Positions 33,913-47,843 of a DNA stretch of 64,000 nucleotides are shown piece by piece (positions within the stretch are counted from its first letter, which is position 1; each line of letters begins with the position of its first letter). The stretch is from Malachius bipustulatus (Eukaryota; Arthropoda; Insecta; Coleoptera; Melyridae): positions 17,145,867 to 17,209,866 of the forward strand of contig OU342630.1 in the NCBI GenBank assembly GCA_910589415.1, read 5' to 3'. The position numbers and the translations under genes are program-made. The notes beneath the pieces are model-generated. The model was not told the origin of the DNA. It saw only the letters and a list, made by a program, of their open reading frames with translations, and did not search any database.

Positions 33913-34552
33913 CGGGTGTCCCAACACTAGTGTCCACCCCCTAAATAGAGCTTAATTTTAAAGATAAAAAATTGAAACTTTGAGGATTTGTGTACTTGAT
34001 ATAGGACCACGGAATGGCATAATCAGTTTCATTAAAAAAAAAATTAGTTCGGGCGCCAGCGATAAAAAACTGTAAGATGGTGGTAAATTGTCGAAAAAAA
34101 AATTGATTTTTTTTCAATACATACGTAGAAATCGATTAATAAAATCAATATCGCTTGAAAGAAATGTGAAAAAACTAATTATAAGGCTTTAATTAAATAA
34201 AATATAATTATATAGCAATGACAGGTAGACAATAATATAATCTGAACAATATAATCAATATAATCTGAAAACGGTAGGTGCAATAAGTTTTATGACAAAG
34301 TAAATAAGGCCCAAATAAATAGAAGGACGGCTCTTGCTGGGCTAGCCGGCACACCGAACCTGCACTGGACAGTGTCGTAGTATGGACTCATGAAAAAGGT
34401 GATTATTAAAAAGATATTAAAAATGTTTTTTAATGAAACTAATTATGCCATTCCGTGGTCCTATATCAAGTACACAAATCCTCAAAGTTTCAATTTTTTA
34501 TCTTTAAAATTAAGCTCGATTTAGGGGGTGGACACTAGTGTTGGGACACCCG
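33913..34552 (+). mobile_element. Foldback CGGGTGTCC, inserted in GTAC, orientation 1
   Basis: 640 bp with ~135-bp inverted ends (CGGGTGTCCCAACACTAG and inverse) and a ~370-bp asymmetric loop containing GGGCTAGCCGGCACACCG (34338-34355). Flanked on both sides by GTAC (33909-33912; 34553-34556), the apparent 4-bp target duplication. Confidence 0.8.
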
Positions 34553-34887
34553 GTACAGGGCCTTGAACTTGAAAAAATACGATTTTCACTTGTTTATAAC
34601 TCACAAACTTCTGAATTTAAACACCAACTGTAAAAGCCAATCTTATTTTTTCTTCTCAGACAATCTAAAAATGCAATAACATAGAAGCATTCCATTTAAA
34701 AAAAACATAACTTTGATATGCCACTGTCATATGGGACACTCTGTATACTCCAAAATAATTTTAAATTATGGCCTTTGTGATTCTGTACTTGAATTTTCAA
34801 AAAGCTTTTTGAAAAATTCCATCGTTTGGCCTACAGGGACCGCTTCGAATAATCTGGGACACCTGTATATACAGGGTGTTTCAGATA

Positions 34888-37650
34888 TACAGGGTGTTAA
34901 CTACCAACTAGAACAAAATAAAGGAGGTGACTCTACGACTTATTCTAAGAAAAAAAGTTCCTATTAACATGGGTCCGCAAATGCACCGTTTTCGAGATAT
35001 AGGTTAAAAAAAAAAAAAATTTCTTACTTTTTTTACGATATTTCAAGAACCGTTAGAGCTACAGGCTCCAGCTTTTGTACAGATTTTTACATTAATAATA
35101 GCTACTTTTAAGACTCCGAACTAATGTTCTAAGATATGCCAGTGGTGGAGATTTTAGGGTTGTGTGAGGGTTTCACCCCCTTATAACTTTTACGGTACTA
35201 GAAAAACCAATGTTTTTTACACAAAAAAGTACTCCTGGGCAAAAGCTGAAGAAGCCACCGTTCTCGAGAAAAAAATACATTTTATGATCAAAAACGTACA
35301 AAATTCAACATGAACAGAAACAGAAATGTATTTATTTTATTTTATTTATTTTATTATCTAGACGAAGTTGAAAACAATGTGGCTACAAGCACAAGAAAAA
35401 TAGGTGCAAATTTGAATTTGTGCCATGTTACAGTAGGTATGGAAAATTTTGAAAATAAATTTTTTTGGTCATGTTGAATTCTGTATTTTTTTGATCATAA
35501 AATGCCTTTTTTTCTCGAGAACGGTGGCTTCTACAGCTTTTGACCAGGAGTACTTTCTTTGTGTAAAAATCATTGGCGCTTTGAAATTTGCTCTCAAAAT
35601 GACAATTTTTCCAGTGCCGTAAAAGTTAGGGGGGTGAAACCCTTACTCAACCCTAAAATCTCCACCACTGGCATATCTTAGAACATTATCAATATATTGG
35701 AACAGAATATTGGCATATTAGAACAGAAATCGAATTTACTAGCCTTTCCTATAATGAGGTTGGTGATTTGATGATGTCTCTAAAGAAGAGTCCCGCTAAA
35801 GATTATTGTGGTTGCAACGCCAAGATTCTCATTAGTATCCTGGAATATGTACTGGTGCCACTAACAAACTTGTTCAATATGTGTATTGAAAAAGGTGTTT
35901 TTGAAGGTTTCGATTGTTCTTCCTTTGCACAAAAAAGGGTCGATCTCAGATCCATCTAACTACAGGCCGATTTCTATTATACCCGTGGTAGATAAGATAT
36001 TTGAAAAGGCATTGGAAAATAAAATTGTATTTTTTTTTTTAATCTAATGAATTGTTTTCTCAGTCACAATATGGATTCCGAAAGTCTCGTTCGACGGTCT
36101 GAGCAATGATCAGCCTCATTTCGGCAATATCCTGATGGATTTAATGAAGGTGAATACGTGGGAGCATTATTTTTCAATCTTTCAAAGGCCTTTGACTGTG
36201 TGAACGTTGACATGCTGTTGGAAAAGTTAAACTTTTATGGATTCAAAGGTAGCACACTTGCACTTATGAGATCTTATCCGTCGGGGAGGAAGCAGGCTGT
36301 CTGCTACGGTGGCACTAGATCATATTTAGTGAACAACAAGACGGGTGTTCTACAGGGATCCATTTTGGGTCCCATCCTGTTTTTGATATACGTTAATGAC
36401 TTACCGGGTTTTGTATCTGAAGCCTTACCCATTCTATTTGCCGATGACACGACTCTGGTGACGAGAGATACTCAGCTGAATGGCCTGTCTCAAAAAATTT
36501 TAAAATTGGAACGGAAAGTTTCAGAATGGTTTACTTCCAACCGATTGTCCTTGAATGCTAAAAGACGGTGAATTCTTGCTTTTCTCCAAGAGATCTAACA
36601 CGGTCAGGGTTTTCTTCTGACGTTCGCTTTCTTATTCGTGTCAGATTGGACTCTGAACTAACTTGGGCTAGTCACACTGATTCCCTAGCGCGTTATATAT
36701 CTCCTTATATTTTTTCCCTTAGAAACATAATGCCGCTGGTAAGCTTGGGCGTGGCAAAATCCGTGTACTTTGCAACAATTCATAGTAGATTGTCATATGC
36801 AATATTGATATGCGGGGTCACTGTGCCACTATGGATAGAATCTTTGCTTTGCAGAGGAGGGCGCAGCGAGAGCTTTGGACCAGATTGGATACCGTGACGA
36901 CTGCAGGGATAGTTTTGCTAAACTGGGTATTTTGACGGTTCCATCCTTATATGCATATCACTGTTTAATTTATATTAAAGAACATATTTCCAATTATATG
37001 ATTCACTGTGATGATGTCAGCGCTCGCCACACGCGGAATGGCAACAATATATTTCTGGATTTCAACAGAGTAAATAAGGCTCGAATGGGCACTAACTATT
37101 ACGGACCGACGATGTACAACAGACTGCCTATTACTATTAGAAATCTCCCTTTGAAAGATTTTAAATTGAAGATAAGGGACTTTTTCGGGACTCATGCCTT
37201 TTATAGTCTTGATGAAGTTTTTAAAAGTATTTCCCACGCTCAGTGATCCTGGTCGTCTCCAGTTTCTTTTCTAAGTGTTTGTTATTTTATGAATTTGAAT
37301 TTAATGCATTGCATTGTTTTTTGCTCATTTTGTTTGTATGTGTACATTTGTATTTGTATTTTATTTTTGACCTGTTCCATAGCAGTTTACTGCTTTAGGG
37401 AATTGATGATGGCAAATAAATAAATAAATAAATCAATAAAATTAGTTCGGAGCCTTAAAAGTAGCTATTATTAATGTAATAATCTGTACAAAAACTGAAG
37501 TCGGCAGCTCTAACGGTTCTTGACATATCGCAAAAAAGTAAGAAAAAAAACATTTTTTTGAACACCCTGTATCTCGAAAACGGTGCATTTGCGGACCCAT
37601 TTTTAATAGGAACTTTTTTTCTTAGATAAAGTCGTAGAATAACCTCCTAT
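34888..37650. mobile_element. Foldback TACAGGGTGTTAACTACC split by a LINE
   Basis: Left arm from 34888 to about 35330; inverse arm 35460-35690 resumes at 37441 and fades at 37650 before reaching a terminal end. The arms share ACCGTTCTCGAGA, CACCACTGGCATATC and the GCACCGTTTTCGAGAT block. The LINE at ~35695-37440 is inserted in the right arm. Centre near 35390. Confidence 0.7.
35695..37440 (+). pseudogene. 5'-truncated non-LTR retrotransposon with motif A mutated
   Basis: Plus-strand pieces: 35768-35959 (start of the reverse transcriptase, KSPAKDYCG), 36158-36571 (FFNLSKAFDCVN, GVLQGSILGPILFLIYVND, FADDTTLV), 36568-36897 and 36875-37246 (C-terminal domain). In motif A the usual DLSKAFD reads NLSKAFD, so the first catalytic Asp is lost. 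Several frameshifts. The 3' end is an AAAT repeat (37418-37436). Jockey-like. Confidence 0.85.
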
Positions 37651-38299
37651 ATAAGGCCAAACTTACAGGGGTAGTTCCTCTCAGAAATATAAGTTTAAAT
37701 AATAATTATCAGATCAAAATGACGTTTCCTTTAAAGGTTACCAACATAATATGCATCTTAGAACAGAAAAGTATTTTCTAATTTTTTTCATATATTTTTG
37801 AGATATTTAATGTTTTCTCAGTTAATGTTAGGTATTACCCAAATTTACATTGCAAAATTATTATTTTCATTAAATGTTATCTGACTAGAATTTTTATGCT
37901 GATTGTTATTCTTAATTATTAGTGATATTGCTGGAGGAAAATTCAAGTATCTAAAAAATGGCACGCCGTATGAAATAAATTATATGTAATACCTACTTTT
38001 TTGTTTTAAAAAGTGCACAAACTATTGAATGATGTTTGTGTATTTGCAATAACGTCAGTATAGCGTAAATAGCCAAATTAGAGATCTTAGTTTGTTTATG
38101 GTTCAAGTTTTATACAATTAAATCGGTTTAAATGTACACGAGTTATACCCACTGTTATAATTTTATTTTACACTCGGTATCTTCTAAACGAAACTTAATT
38201 TTGAGCTGAAATTTATTTTTTTAACTTATATTAATGAGAGGTACCAGCCCTTTAATTGTGGCCCTATATCTCTGAAACACCTGTATTTGTATTAGAGGG
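37651..38299. other. AT-rich stretch, nothing recognised
   Basis: No frame, RNA or repeat pair found. Confidence 0.4.
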
Positions 38300-38752
38300 A
38301 AATTGTAAATTAATAACTTGTTAAGTATAACATGAACTGCTTATTCTGTTGCTGTAGTTACATGTTAAGTCTGCTGAAAAAAGTTTTTTCAACATGTGAC
38401 GTCAATTTCATTGTTTTCAATTCGCTGTGACGTAATATTTTCGTCATTGAGAAGTTATTTTTAGTTGGTAAATTCAAGGCAATAAGGAACATGGTGTCAG
38501 AAATAATGAACATGACGTCACTAAATTGAAAATTGTGTTTGAAAATTGAAAAACCAGAGTTTCTCTAAAATGGCACAACATAATTAAAATGCAACTGGCG
38601 CAGTAACAGAAGCAGCTTTTTAATCTAAACAGATCATCAATTCACCATTTTTCTCTAAAACATACAAGAATGCTAAAAATAATTCAATCCTCAGTTTTAC
38701 CACTTTTTACCATTGAAGTCCCTCCCTATGTTGTGTCGGCCAAAGAAACACC
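38300..38752. repeat. Partial copy of the 4680-5641 family
   Basis: Shares the internal GAAGCAGCTTTT block and the right end GTTTTTACCATTGAAGTC...GAAACACCC. The left half is degraded. Confidence 0.55.
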
Positions 38753-39114
38753 CGGTATAAATGTAATTATGTATTTTTGATATTGTAATACGTTTTTGCA
38801 ATAGCAATGGATATGGATATGTGATGACAAATTGCATAAACTTTTCATGAAATGCATATGTTTTAACGATAATAAAGTCAAAAAAAGAAAGCATAACTTA
38901 ATTTTATGTTGGCCAAAAACAATTTATTCAAATCTTAAAAATAAAAAACTGCTTATCTATAGCTGCCTCGATAATCAGAAAAAGTTTTTGCAACCAAATC
39001 ATTTTTAGAAACGGAACTGTGTGACCAGTGACCACAACAGAACTTGGTTTGAATGCTACCACTAAACAATATATAATTTTTTAATTATTTTTAAAAAACA
39101 ATTTTTTTTATTGA
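38753..39114. other. AT-rich stretch, nothing recognised
   Basis: No gene or paired repeat was seen. Confidence 0.4.
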
Positions 39115-39785
39115 AAATGCACATGCACTGCAGGGAAATTCCTATGACGCTCTGGGAGCGGTGCATGAGCGGAGATGTCGATTTACGTTGGCCTTGAATC
39201 TCTGTAGGTTGTATACTTCGGGAAACACGCCCTTTGGAATGCTATTCCAAAGTGATGCGGTTCTATACATAAAAAAAGTCTGAAATAGGGTGGTACGAGG
39301 TGTAACGAGCTGAACCTGATACGGATGAGCGTCTGCGGCTCGACGTGTATTTCTACCCGGTCTTGTTCTTAATGGGATCAAGCGGGCCACGTCTTTTGAA
39401 CACTTTCCATAAAAATATCTGCAAAACAGACTCAGGTCAGCTACTCTTCTTCGATGTTCGAGAGTGTCTAAATTTTTTGTCAAATCTGGGTCCCCAATCA
39501 AGTGGATGGCTCTTTTCTGAATAGAGTCGAATAATCTCAGCGTATGTTTAGGAGCTGAGCTCCAAACATGTGAGCAGTACTCCAAGGATGGTCGGATTTG
39601 AGCCTTGTATAATTAGAGGAGAAGCTGTTGTGGTGTATAAATTTTTTTCGTACGGAAGAGTGTTCCAAGTTTTTGAGAAGCACTCTTCGCCAGACGTGCA
39701 ACATGATCATGCCAAGACATGTTCGCTCCGAGGCTCACTCCACGTAAACGAAGAGATGACGCTGGAGTAAGAGAGTGTTTGAAAA
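39115..39785 (-). pseudogene. LINE family R-a, copy 2 (3' end)
   Basis: Minus-strand frame 39585-39142 is open for 147 codons and encodes the LINE C-terminal domain (MEYCSHVWSS, RLFDSIQKRA, FFMYRTASLWNSIPKGVFP). It matches 17393-17700 and 49415-50100. Upstream parts are missing; only the last ~670 bp inserted or survived. Confidence 0.8.
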
Positions 39786-40389
39786 TGCAAATTTGGAAAA
39801 TTTTAAACAGGATAAATTGTTCAATTACCCTTTATCTGTGCCAATTAATATGTGGTACTATTACACAGTTTAATGTTATTTTTTTGTATCAGCCAAAAAC
39901 ACTACACAGCAAATCATCTTCAAAAATTCAATGAAAACAAAAGGTAGGTACCTATACAGGCAGGTAGTATTTGGGGCGGTTAGTTGGCCATATTTTTACC
40001 CTGTAAATAAATTGTCTTAAGTAAAAGTCCCTCAATAAAATTACAGATACATATCAACTTACCTTAACAGACGGGAAAAGGAAAATTAAGATTTTTCTTC
40101 TGTCTTCACTTGTTATTAAAGGAAAAAAATAATAACACTGCTAATAATCACTTAGTCAAAACATGCGCGAATTAATAAACAAATTACTTTTAGATGGTGT
40201 TATTCTGATATTTGATCGGTTATATTCAGTGACCTAAAGTGTTCATAAAACAAGATGATATGAAACTTGGATAAAATTTAGCTGATAAGAATACAGGAAC
40301 TCCCAAACTTGGAACACTGACAAAGAGACAAACGACACTGGCTGTGAGTGTGAGTCTGACGCCAATTACCACATAAAACACAAAGGACA
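39786..40389. other. Gene-free stretch
   Basis: No recognisable frame or repeat. Confidence 0.35.
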
Positions 40390-41360
40390 AAGGTATGCCT
40401 CGTTATAGTGTGCGGGAGACATCGCGGAGATGTGTTGTACTGGTGTTACTGTTACAACGCCAAATATGTCTCAAGAGGATGTGTCAGACACATCAGATGC
40501 ACATAGACAAGAGACATCCTTTTTGCACTCAGATGCGATATGCACAACATGTAACATGTCACAGAATGTTTCCTGGGTTGTTCACTACGAAGTGAGCTCC
40601 TGATGTACGTACCCCCATGGATCACTTCGAGAATCTTCGGAACTTTACTCCTTGGAATCACCCAACTACATGACGATCTTCTTTCCGTCGGTACTCTCCC
40701 AGGCTCTCTTCAGCAGACCATTTTCAATTCACAGGGACTTGCCCATTGTGACCATAGAGCTTTAAATTCTGGGCTACGTGGAGAAACCTCTGCCCAAGTT
40801 GGTCTAGGTTTATTCTTTTCTTTCCGTTTTAAATTGTCTCCAATGTGTTCATCTTTTTCTTGCTCTTTCCTACATGCTTATATTGTCCATTCTGCATCTG
40901 CATTGATCACAATCCTTCGAGCGCACTTTTCCTTAAGGCTATCCTCAACCCGCTCACATGCAATGTGAGCATTTCACGCATGGCCGCCTTGATAATGCAT
41001 CAGCGTTCTGGTGTAATCTGCCTGCACGATGTTTTATTTTGAAGTTGAACTGTTGTAGTCGTTCTATCCACCTAGCAGTCTGGCATTCTACGTTCTTCAT
41101 CTTTATCGGCCAGGTGAGCGCGCCATGATCTGTTCTGATCAAGGATTCCTTCCCATGAATTTTTTTTTTAAATGCTCCACCGATTTGATGGTCGCCAACA
41201 ATAATTCTTTCTTGGTGGTTCCTCTCAGGCTTCGTCAAAATCTTGCTATAGTACCGCTGACTCGCTCTTCTCCATCTTGGACCTGCGATAGAACAGCATC
41301 TATCCCGATGTTGCTGGCATCAGTATCAAGTATGGAATTTCCTTCTCTTTGAGGATATGA
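40390..41360 (-). pseudogene. Gypsy-type LTR retrotransposon pol remnant
   Basis: Minus strand, from 41360: the RNase H start reads FILDTDASNIGID, broken by stops. Then, in frame 41238-40954, RTDHGALTW, QTARWIERLQQF and HQNADALSRRPC, which is the end of the RNase H domain of Gypsy elements. After it come a degraded linker and, in frame 40661-40452, IPRSKVPKILEVIHGG, the start of the integrase zinc-binding region. No LTRs are visible near it. Confidence 0.8.
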
Positions 41361-43085
41361 CAGGATCGGAGGGTGTATCTAAAATGAACCGGGAAAATTC
41401 AGAGGGTGATTGATGAGATCATTTTAGGAAAAAAAGTAAGTATAAACGTAGTCCTAAAAGGCTTAACTTTTTAACCACAGGGTGTTGAAGTTTAAAGAAA
41501 AAATCGTTTTTTCATAATAACTTTGATAGCAATCAATATATTTTCGTGAAAATTTGTATACACCTTCCGTGCATGAAGAGGCATTTCCCAACGTATAACT
41601 TTTAGTTATTGTGGCAGTGGTGTTCGTGCAAGTCGCAACTAGCAGATTTAATTCCCACTACTTCGACTAGTAATTACTTAGTAATTAGTAATTTTTTATC
41701 AGAAGGAAAAGTTCAAAAACGGAAACATCGGACGATAATCAAAATTATGATAATTAATCATTCCGATCATTCGTACCACTGCCAATTTATGAGTCAAGCT
41801 TGGAAGAGGAAATTAATACAACAAGTTACGAATATATTTCTTCAGAACCTGCTGAACCACTCAGAGAAGTATTTTGTGAAGAAATTTTTTTCATGAAAAC
41901 AACATGTCGAAGTAGAGGTGGAGCTGGTTGATAAAGTATGTTTGAAACTTTCAGTTATAAAAAAAATGAGTGAAGTACTGATTATATTTATTTATTTTAG
42001 GGCTTTACTTCAATAAGTTTTTACTGTCACCACCAGTACCATCGACATTTCATTTGTCGTTTCACTGCAGTCGCCATCTGCTAGTCTCGCTTGACCACTT
42101 TCTGATCTGGCGAGACTAGCTCTGGCATATCATCATCAAATAATACCAGGTAAGCCACTTATAACATCACGTACTTGATTTGAAAAAACTATACCGAAAA
42201 AATTTCGTACCCAAGGGAAAGACTACTAAATAAAAATTACAAATTTTGGTGACAAAACAACTTTTCAGGAAATAGATCATCTTGGTGAATCAATCCAAAC
42301 TTTTTTCTGGTGCAAGGTGCAATATACCTTTTACCGTGATAGATTCTGATCACTTTAGGCGATTTGTAAAGTAACTGATCTTCATCCAGCATATGGATCC
42401 AAGTTACCCAGCAGCAAAGTATTATCAACTACTTTACCAGAAAATGCTTACAAGAAATGTATCGAAAAGACATCTGGATCCCTCAACATTTAGAACTGCT
42501 TATTGACGGGTAGAAAAATTCGTCTAGGAACTCAAAAATGGTCTTATTGATGGATCTAACGGGGGAAGCTGAATCATAAGACAAAGACAAACTAACTGAA
42601 ATCGTAAATGAATCGATTCAGTTAGCAAATAAACTTTATATTACCACAATTTATGCCGTTAGCTATGCTTACAATGGGACGTACTGTTGAAATTTGTCAC
42701 ACTATTGGTAATTGCAATTCTCACACTGCATTTTAATTAAATCAATTAAATCGGTTAATATTTAACCGACCTAAAAAACGGTTACATGTGCATTTATCTT
42801 TAAAAATTCTAGATTCTAACATTTCTAACTACCTAATTGTTAGTGACGAATACTGAATTCAAATGGTCGTGTAACTGAGTTAAATAAATAAACCAAGGAA
42901 ACCTGCCTTTTTACTTCCTTACTCAACCTTATTTAACATTAATTCCAGTCCAGACTCCAGATAATCACAATAAAATTCAAAATAAATAACCTAAAATGTA
43001 GAGTTAACCAATATTAATAATACTCATTCAATCAATAAAAAATGAGGCATACATTTATTATTAATTAATAATAATTAGATAGGTA
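41361..43085. other. Unassigned stretch
   Basis: 41400-41600 resembles the arm of the 431-1210 foldback (GTCCTAAAAG, CAGGGTG, ATATTTTCGTG order). Frames at 41609-41896 and 42237-42428 match no family I know. Nothing else is seen. Confidence 0.35.
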
Positions 43086-44360
43086 CTGTAGTGTAACCTA
43101 CCTTTAAAAATTGAGATCCTGCGTCATGTGCAGTAAGTTCAGTAATGTGGCCCCCTTAAATTGAAGAACCCCTTTGACATTTGAAATGTCAACTTGTCTG
43201 TCATGAATGACTGTTTGATTTCCCGCTCTGAATGTTTGATTTAAATTTAAAATTCTCCCGCCCTGATTTCAAATAAAATGGCCAACATTACTTACTGTTT
43301 GAGATCGTGGTTTTACCTTGGCTCGTGATTTACCTGGGCTCGAGTTCGTCTAGTTTTTCACCTTGTTTGAACCTTCCGTCGTGTTCGTAGTAACCTGTTA
43401 CCTTGTTATTAGTTCTTTTATACACAGACATGAAGCAAAATGTGGGAGATTTGAGATTAGTGAAACAAATGAATTTTAAAAACACCTACTTTATCCTAAG
43501 AGAAACCTAGCAGTGCCTTTATTACGCTCGACTGGGACTCACGAGCAAAAGAGCGTGGCCGAGAAAATCTCGATCATTGTCCCGAAATGAAAAGAACCAA
43601 CGGTGGTTTGAAAAGCGTAGATCAATCGTCTCGACAACTGTCACCAAAACTAATGAACCCTCTTTCATGACTCATTTGCGCGAATCATTTTAAACAGAAG
43701 CATTACCACAGAAATCTAGGTCTTTAAGATAACCATGGGAATGGGTTTTGTTAGTATGACGATGTAATGAGGTCTGATTAAGATACTATACCCACCTATA
43801 GTTGGAGGAGCCCCTGAGTTCCGGAGTCCGACTAGGATACTATCCGTTGGCTGTTTAAATGGCTCCCCAGGCCAGGACGAAAATGTTAGTTAGATTCACA
43901 TAAGGCCCATACATTCGCAGTTCAATAGTTCGGTAAACAATTATCAATCAAAATGATCTACCCCTTTGTAGTGTAACCTACCTAAAATCCTGGTCACGGC
44001 ACCAAATCTGTAGTGTAACATGCCTAAAAACCTGCATCCTGGTTGACGGTAAAGAATCTGTGATGTAAGCTACCTAACCTCTTAAAATGGAGGTTCTGCG
44101 TAATGCGCAGTAAATTCAGTAATGTGGCCTTCAGACTGAATGGTTTTGAAAAAGAAGAACCCCTTTGACGTTTGAAATGTGAACTTGTCTGTCATGAATG
44201 ACTGTTTGGATTCCCGCCCCGAATGTTTGATTTGAATTTAAGGTTATCCCGCCCTGGTTTCAAATAAAATGGCCAACAATTACTTACCGTTTGTGGTTTT
44301 ACCTTGGCTCGTGATCTGTCTAGTTTTCGTCTTGTGGTGGACCTTACGTTATTGTGTAGT
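43086..44360 (-). mobile_element. LTR-retroelement remnant with direct repeats
   Basis: Direct repeats 43086-43400 and 44008-44350 both begin TGTAGTGTAAC and share TCAGTAATGTGGCC, TCATGAATGACTGTTTG and TTTTACCTTGGCTCG. On the minus strand the upstream LTR would end in ACACTACA at 44008, followed by GATTTGGTGCCGTGACC, which looks like a primer-binding-site region of BEL/Gypsy-like elements. A ~42-bp unit at this junction is repeated (43968 and 44008, degraded again at 44058). The internal part holds no frame. LTR assignment is an inference. Confidence 0.45.
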
Positions 44361-47300
44361 AACCTTATTTTGGTTCGTTCGTAGCAAACGCTACGAAAAT
44401 ACTTTGAGCCAGTCTTTTGTTGAGAGATAGGAGATTTAATTTAAAAGACAGAGTTTCCCCTTTGAAAATGAATTGATTTATTGACTTTTGAAATGATTTG
44501 AGTATTATTGAATCTCTCCATCCCACCCCACACGACTGATCCCGCCCGCAAAGAGTTCCACCTACGCAAATTTATAGTCAGAGTAAAAAAAGAACCCCGT
44601 GAAAATAAAAAAACCTCTGACTGTATGAAGTGCAAAACATAAAATGAAAAACATACAATGAACAACACACAACGAAACACATACAATGAAACGACGACAT
44701 GTTAGAATCAAGCATTTGCTTGGGCGTTGAGGGGTGAGAACTAAATCTCTTGTATTATGGTAACCTGTCATTTTAACGTTAGTATTTGCGAACCGTTTAG
44801 TACCTGTAAAGAAAAGACATAACAAAACACACATAAATTAGACCTTGTTGATGCGAGAAGCCTAATCGACTTATCTCCACACCCCGGACTAATACCAAAT
44901 AAATAAAATCGATTCCAAAGGACATCCAACGTTAAAATGAGACATAACCTATACAACAGATTGAAGCGTCGTTGTCTACCGCTGCGATTCGTGAATCAAC
45001 ATACAAAATCATATCGTCGTTTCATTTAGGTTTTACATAAAAATACACCATGACAAAAACATAAAATACAAGAGACACAACACATAACACATAATCGTCA
45101 CCGTTTTGGTGCAAAATTGACATTGATAAACAAATATGTTATATTCAGGAAGACCACATTTTATCTTTCTATTTCAAGGACTCATACCTCCTGAAAAGGA
45201 AACAAGACACTCAAAAATGTCCAAAAAAACAAATAAATAGATCAGGCGAGTAAATCAATGGCAGCAAGTAAATAAATAGTTCGGGCAAGTAAATCAGTAG
45301 TAACAAATAAATAAATAGGTCAGAGCAAGTAAATCAGTAGCATCAAATAAATAAATAGTTTAGAGTCCAGGAAATATGAAATACAAAATGAGGTCAAACA
45401 TATTATACAACAGAGGCGTTATATCGAACCGTAAAAAGACGGTCCTCGATAACAATTTAAAAACGAAATCAAATTCATCAGTGCATGTGTCGCTCGCATT
45501 CCAAAACAATAAAATTTCAATTTGAATAAAATGATTAATGATCAAAACCTCACAATGGCAATTAAGTTTGACGAAAATGACAAAGAAGTTAAAATTCACG
45601 AGTAAAATGCAATCAAAGACATAATAAAATTATACAGTGTGATCGTTTAAATAGTTTCATGAATAAGATGTAAATAAAATTGTTGAGAGCAGAAAATAGT
45701 TTAAAATACAAAGAAAATGTGATCACTGTGAAATAAATTGTTTGTAGAGAAATGTGCTTGATAATAATAATAATAATAATAACAATCAAAAAGGACATGT
45801 GCGGGTTCATGATTACAATAAATAAATTTAAATATGTAATTCAAATAACCATAGAGATTGGATGAAACGTGTGGTGTTAAAATAAATCATGCTTTCTGTA
45901 AAACGTGGTGTTAAAATGGGGCCCTCCTTGATATAAACTACCTACACCAATTGTATGATTTTCAGAGAGATAAAATTTAAAAGTCGAGCAGCACGTGTTA
46001 AATTAGAAACAATTGATTCCTCTTTGCACACAGAAATAATAATTATTAAAACACTATGATTATTAAAACACTATGGGCTCCTTCATGAGAGTAACAAATT
46101 AACCAAAGGCCACGTGCGCCTTCTTACCATTGTCTTTTAAATAAATGATGTTTCAAACAATAAATAAACAGTAAGAGGCAAGAGCTAGTCTCTTGTAATA
46201 TTGCAACAACAATAAATAAATAAAAAACAACTCACGTGCGTAATAATAAACAATAACAAAATGCGGGCAGAGCTCATTGAGTTTATAACCAAACAAAAAT
46301 GAAAAATCATTTTCGATTGGACAGTTTTGTTGAATAAATATGTTCATGGAATATAAATAAATAATCAAAAAGTATAAGACAAATTAACAGCAATTAAATC
46401 AAGAATGTTCGGTAGACAATTTAAATAAGACATCGATTAAGTAAATGGTTATATAAACGGCAAGTAAAATAAGAATAAAGAGCGAACATGTGACATAAGA
46501 TAAAAACATGGCAAGACATAATAAGTAGGTACCTGATTATAAAATGTGGATGGCAGCAATTGATGGTTAGAAAATGGTTAAAACATATACAATAAGAATG
46601 AAGCGAGTCGACTAAATATTATTCTGGAGATACACAAGGTTGTTCGATGAATGGTTCGGTTAAGTTACGTTCTCAGTAAATAGCATAAAATAAAGTGTAG
46701 AAGAATTAAATAAACATTTTGACACACACAGGTGAATAAATGCAGGCATGAATTGTAAAATAAATAAATAGAGCGGTAGATACCATGTGGTTCGTAGACT
46801 ACAATAAAATATAAAAGGTGAACCTAGCACATGTTTAGAATGATACTTAAAATATAAAATATGAGAACGAAGTCCGTTTATAGTTTGTTAATCCATTTCT
46901 AACAAAAACCATGCACGTGTGAGAAGTGATTAAAATAAGATCGTTAAAAATATCCCTTCGTAGGTACCTACCTACAGGAATGTGGAAATTATCTATTCAA
47001 TAAACTTTCTTTACGCCAATTTAGAATTTTCAATCCTTATTTTATAAATTATCCTTTAATCAAAACTCATTATTTAGAAATTGTGCAATAAGTTAGTTTA
47101 AAACAAATCTATTGAAATAACTGCAGGTAAAAATAAAGCATGGCAGGTAAAACGTGACAAAATTGTTTTGAAGAATTAATAATTTTGCTTTTGGATTTGG
47201 ATGATCAAATTAATAATTATTATACAGTAGATAGGTAGGTAGGTACTTACTTGGGTAATGTTAAACAGACATAAAAATTCAACAATAATAAATAACAGGT

Positions 47301-47760
47301 GAAATCGTACTTACAAGAATAACAATCAAAGCTTTTGTTTTGGGTTTTGGAAGCAGCACAAGAAACACGAGGGTACTTTTAAACAAATCGCCGCTATAAT
47401 TTGAGGTGGTCGTCCATCCAGGAAGTGCTGCTAACAAAAGATGCCGTTCTTGGGGTTCCGCACCCTTATATAGCCTATTTACCTCATTAGGTCGGTCATT
47501 ATTTTGCCATTAAATTCACATTAGCCTTCCATCCTATTTCCGCTGGATCCACCATGTTACCAAGAGGAAACTGACAGTGACATTTTGACGTATCTAAATA
47601 TGAAAGTTTGACGACTGACATTTGAATCGATGGAATATCAGTGAATGGTAGAAACTCTACGTTTTCGATTTTAACATGCGCATTGACATTTGTAAAGGCA
47701 ATCTGGGTCATTTCAGTACATAAACTATTAACTGCATAAGAAATGAATAAGCATAGATTT
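44361..47760. other. Gene-free AT-rich DNA
   Basis: Dominated by AAATAAAT-like runs (45230-45360, 46180-46370) and an ATA/ATT microsatellite at 45770-45782. The few frames are short and AT-driven. No gene or structured repeat is supported. Confidence 0.4.
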
Positions 47761-47843
47761 GCATTGTTTACGTTCTTTACGTTTCTTACGTTGTTTACAT
47801 TGTTTACACTCTTCTCTTTACCTTCAAAAAGTCCATGTAAAGA

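Larger units (their letters stand above)
32493..34866. mobile_element. Foldback (56776 family) with two inserted foldbacks
   Basis: Left end TACAGGGTGTCCCAGC at 32493, right end CTGGGACACCTGTA at 34853-34866. The host arms match 56776-57656 closely. It is split by a foldback at 32902-33757 in its centre and another at 33913-34552 in its right arm. No coding capacity. Confidence 0.8.

Noticed and set aside
42237..42428. Minus-strand frame ending FGLIHQDDLFPEKL as a Gypsy integrase end
   Set aside because: It would lie upstream of the Gypsy RNase H piece, the wrong order for an integrase C-terminus, and motifs are insufficient.
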